DNA of 7,836 nt, from the NCBI GenBank assembly GCA_038534195.1, contig JBCAXE010000073.1, positions 1 to 7,836 of the forward strand, read 5' to 3'. A program made the translations under genes and the position numbers. Source of the DNA: JAJFFW01 sp038534195. Lineage in GTDB: Bacteria > Pseudomonadota > Alphaproteobacteria > Caulobacterales > Parvularculaceae. Below the pieces are notes generated by a model. The model saw only the letters and a program-made list of their open reading frames with translations, did not search any database and had not been told where the DNA came from. Positions 5,300-7,836 of this stretch are shown here, one piece after another (within the stretch, counting starts at the first letter, position 1; every line of letters starts with the position of its first letter).

Positions 5300-7836
5300 T
5301 CAGGCGGCGAGCTTTCTGATCACATAATGCAGAATGCCGCCATTGCGGAAATAATCGAGCTCATCAGCCGTATCAATACGTATACGGAGCGTTACGTCTT
5401 TTGTGTCGCCGTTCGCGAATGTGATCGTCGCGCCAAGCGTTCCGCGCGGCTCAATCGCATCCACATCGTGAATTGAGACCTGCTCATCGCCGGTGAGACC
5501 GAGCTTCTGCCAGCCCTCGCCGTCATCAAACTGCAAGGGAAGAACGCCCATGCCAATGAGGTTTGACCGGTGGATGCGCTCAAAGCTTTTCGCAACAACG
5601 GCGCGCACGCCAAGAAGATTTGTGCCTTTCGCGGCCCAGTCGCGGGACGAACCCGTGCCGTATTGCTCGCCTGCCAGAACAACGAGCGGTGTGCCCGCCT
5701 CCTTATAGACCATCGCCGCATCGTAAATCGGCATTTGCTCACCTGACGGGACGTGCTTTGTGTAGCCGCCTTCAACACCGTCGAGCATCTGATTCTTGAT
5801 GCGAATGTTCGCAAACGTGCCGCGCATCATCACGTCATGATTGCCGCGGCGCGATCCGTAGGAATTGAATTCAGAGACCGGCACCTGGAAGGATTTGAGA
5901 TAGTCGCCCGCAGGACTGTCTTCGGCGATCGATCCGGCTGGAGAAATGTGATCTGTCGTAATGGACTCACCAAAGAGCCCGAGAATACGGGCGCCGTTGA
6001 TCGGCTTGACGGCTTCAGGCTCTTTCTTCATGCCCTCAAAGAAGGGCGGCTTAGCCACATAGGTCGATGTGGGCCAGGAGTAAGTCTGATCATCGCCTGC
6101 GTCGATCGCCTGCCATTGCTCGTCCCCTTTGAACACGTCAGCGTAGCGGCTTGCGAACATTTGCGCGGTGACGTTCTCGCGCACGATTTCAGCAATTTCT
6201 TGATTGGTCGGCCAAATGTCTTTCAAGAAAACATCATTGCCGTCCTGATCCTGCGCAATCGGGTCAGTACGCAAATTGATATTGAGCGAACCGGCGATCG
6301 CATAAGCGACCACTAGCGGCGGCGAGGCAAGGAAGTTTGCGCGTACGTCCGGTGAAACCCGTCCTTCAAAGTTCCGATTGCCGGAAAGTACGGAGCAAAC
6401 TGCGAGATCATGTTCATGCACCGCCTCGGAGATCGCCGGGGGCAGCGGACCGGAATTACCGATGCAGGTCGTGCAGCCATAGCCCACAAGATTAAACCCA
6501 AGCGCATCAAGATCGTCCGAGAGCCCGGCGCTGTTCAAATAGTCAGTGACCACCTGACTGCCCGGCGCCAGTGAGGTTTTCACCCATGGCTTAACGGAAA
6601 CGCCGCGCGCGCGCGCATTGCGCGCCACAAGGCCCGCAGCGATCAACACTGACGGGTTCGATGTGTTTGTACACGACGTAATCGCGGCGATCGTCACATC
6701 GCCATGCCCGAGATCGAAATCTTCGCCTTTTACCGGCACGCGCTTACCGTTCTGGCCGCCCATGCCATATTCCTTGTCGAGCGCCGTTTCGAAACAGGCC
6801 GGCGCTTCTTCCAGGACGACGCGGTCTTGCGGGCGCTTCGGCCCCGCGAGCGATGCGGTGACCGACCCAAGATCAAGCTCGAGCGTATCGGTGAAAACCG
6901 GGTCCGGCGTCGATGCGTCGCGCCACATACCTTGTTCTTTGGCGTACGCCTCGACGAGCGCAACACGCTCTTCAGACCGGCCCGTCGCTTTCAGATACCG
7001 GATCGCTTCTTCGTCAACGGGGAAGAACCCGCAGGTCGCGCCATATTCCGGCGCCATATTGGCGATGGTCGCCTGATCTTCCAGGGACAAATGATCGAGG
7101 CCGGGGCCGTAGAATTCGACGAACTTTCCGACCACGCCTTTTTTGCGCAGCATTTCCACAATCGTCAGCACAAGGTCTGTCGCCGTTGTTCCTTCCGGAA
7201 GCCTATTGGTGAGTTTGAAACCGATAACCTCAGGGATCAACATGGAGATCGGCTGACCCAGCATCGCCGCTTCGGCTTCAATGCCGCCGACGCCCCACCC
7301 CAGAACAGCGAGGCCGTTCACCATCGTCGTGTGGCTGTCAGTGCCGACAAGGGTGTCCGGATAGGCGTAGGTTTCGCCATTATGGTCGGCGGTCCAAACC
7401 GTCTGCGCCAGATATTCAAGGTTCACTTGGTGACAAATGCCCGTGCCCGGCGGAACAACCCGGAAATTATCAAAGGCGCCCTGTCCCCATTTCAGAAATT
7501 TGTAGCGCTCGCCATTGCGTTCGTATTCGCGGTCCACGTTTTTCTCGAACGCGTTCGGCCCGCCGAAATAATCGACCATGACAGAGTGATCGATTACGAG
7601 GTCTACGGGCGCCAACGGATTAATTTTCTCCGGGTCTTCGCCGAGATCTTTCATGGCGTCGCGCATCGCCGCGAGGTCGACGACCGCCGGCACGCCGGTG
7701 AAGTCCTGCATCAAGACGCGCGCCGGGCGATAGGCGATTTCCCGCTTCGTCTTTCCATTTTTTAGCCAATCGGCGAACGCCTTGATATCATCCACATTCA
7801 CAGAGCGGTCGTCTTCAAACCGCAGGAGGTTTTCCA
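5300..7836 (-). CDS. acnA: Aconitate hydratase AcnA, N-terminus beyond the window
   Basis: Aconitase isomerises citrate to isocitrate through cis-aconitate in the TCA cycle, using a [4Fe-4S] cluster. The visible part is 844 codons plus the stop. The frame stays open to the right edge, where ENLLRFEDDRS precedes NVDDIKAFADWLK, a classical AcnA continuation. The GTG at 7801-7799 is therefore an internal valine, and about 50 N-terminal residues are missing for a normal length near 890-900. Numbering from that valine, the cluster ligands are Cys377 in TSCTNTSNP and Cys443 and Cys446 in GYGCTTCIGNSGPL. Other blocks are MQDFTGVPAVVDLAAMRDA (31-49), DHSVMVD (71-77), GTDSHTTMVNGL (153-164), SGNRNFEGR (473-481), TTDHISPAG (615-623) and the swivel-domain YGTGSSRDWAAKG (714-726). 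The sequence is of the AcnA/IRP1 type, not AcnB. It converges on galE and is not part of the sugar operon. Its promoter is not visible. Confidence 0.97.
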   Translation of the reverse strand, partial: ENLLRFEDDRSVNVDDIKAFADWLKNGKTKREIAYRPARVLMQDFTGVPAVVDLAAMRDAMKDLGEDPEKINPLAPVDLVIDHSVMVDYFGGPNAFEKNVDREYERNGERYKFLKWGQGAFDNFRVVPPGTGICHQVNLEYLAQTVWTADHNGETYAYPDTLVGTDSHTTMVNGLAVLGWGVGGIEAEAAMLGQPISMLIPEVIGFKLTNRLPEGTTATDLVLTIVEMLRKKGVVGKFVEFYGPGLDHLSLEDQATIANMAPEYGATCGFFPVDEEAIRYLKATGRSEERVALVEAYAKEQGMWRDASTPDPVFTDTLELDLGSVTASLAGPKRPQDRVVLEEAPACFETALDKEYGMGGQNGKRVPVKGEDFDLGHGDVTIAAITSCTNTSNPSVLIAAGLVARNARARGVSVKPWVKTSLAPGSQVVTDYLNSAGLSDDLDALGFNLVGYGCTTCIGNSGPLPPAISEAVHEHDLAVCSVLSGNRNFEGRVSPDVRANFLASPPLVVAYAIAGSLNINLRTDPIAQDQDGNDVFLKDIWPTNQEIAEIVRENVTAQMFASRYADVFKGDEQWQAIDAGDDQTYSWPTSTYVAKPPFFEGMKKEPEAVKPINGARILGLFGESITTDHISPAGSIAEDSPAGDYLKSFQVPVSEFNSYGSRRGNHDVMMRGTFANIRIKNQMLDGVEGGYTKHVPSGEQMPIYDAAMVYKEAGTPLVVLAGEQYGTGSSRDWAAKGTNLLGVRAVVAKSFERIHRSNLIGMGVLPLQFDDGEGWQKLGLTGDEQVSIHDVDAIEPRGTLGATITFANGDTKDVTLRIRIDTADELDYFRNGGILHYVIRKLAA

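Noticed and set aside
7799..7801. GTG start for acnA
   Set aside because: The frame continues upstream with ENLLRFEDDRS, typical AcnA sequence, so this GTG is an internal valine and the true start is outside the window.

Overview
The window looks like part of the chromosome of a GC-rich Gram-negative bacterium, most likely an alphaproteobacterium (perhaps near Hyphomonadaceae/Parvularculaceae). This placement is an inference from protein style and base composition; no rRNA or other marker is present. Four housekeeping or carbohydrate genes are clear: glmS, a mannose-1-phosphate guanylyltransferase (manC-type) and galE on the plus strand, and acnA (aconitate hydratase) on the minus strand, running off the right edge.

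Layout. Bases 1 to about 1216 contain no recognisable gene. About 130 to 1053 is a mosaic of REP-like palindromes. One outer element has GACTC at one end and GTCCAT at the other, around 8-bp hairpin arms. An inner module is a pair of short hairpins with complementary GAAG and CTTC loops. A 134-bp stretch is duplicated at an exact 270-bp offset. One frame stays open across the whole block (from before the window to 1216) and the repeats fall in that frame, but the opposite strand is also open for most of it, so a real protein is doubtful. Bases 1150-1328 are the glmS leader, with two strong GC hairpins and a Shine-Dalgarno sequence.

From 1329 to 5282 lies a tight same-strand cluster, glmS - manC - galE, with gaps of 10 and 14 bp, almost certainly an operon. 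Its products feed sugar-nucleotide pools: GlmS makes glucosamine-6-phosphate (towards UDP-GlcNAc for peptidoglycan and lipid A), ManC makes GDP-mannose, and GalE interconverts UDP-glucose and UDP-galactose. Together they suggest supply of envelope or exopolysaccharide precursors. galE and acnA converge with only 17 bp between their stop codons.

The acnA product is a TCA-cycle enzyme unrelated to the sugar genes. The visible part lacks the N-terminal segment, which lies beyond base 7836. The most unusual part of the window is the repeat mosaic upstream of glmS, including compensatory base changes that argue its hairpins are or were under structural selection.
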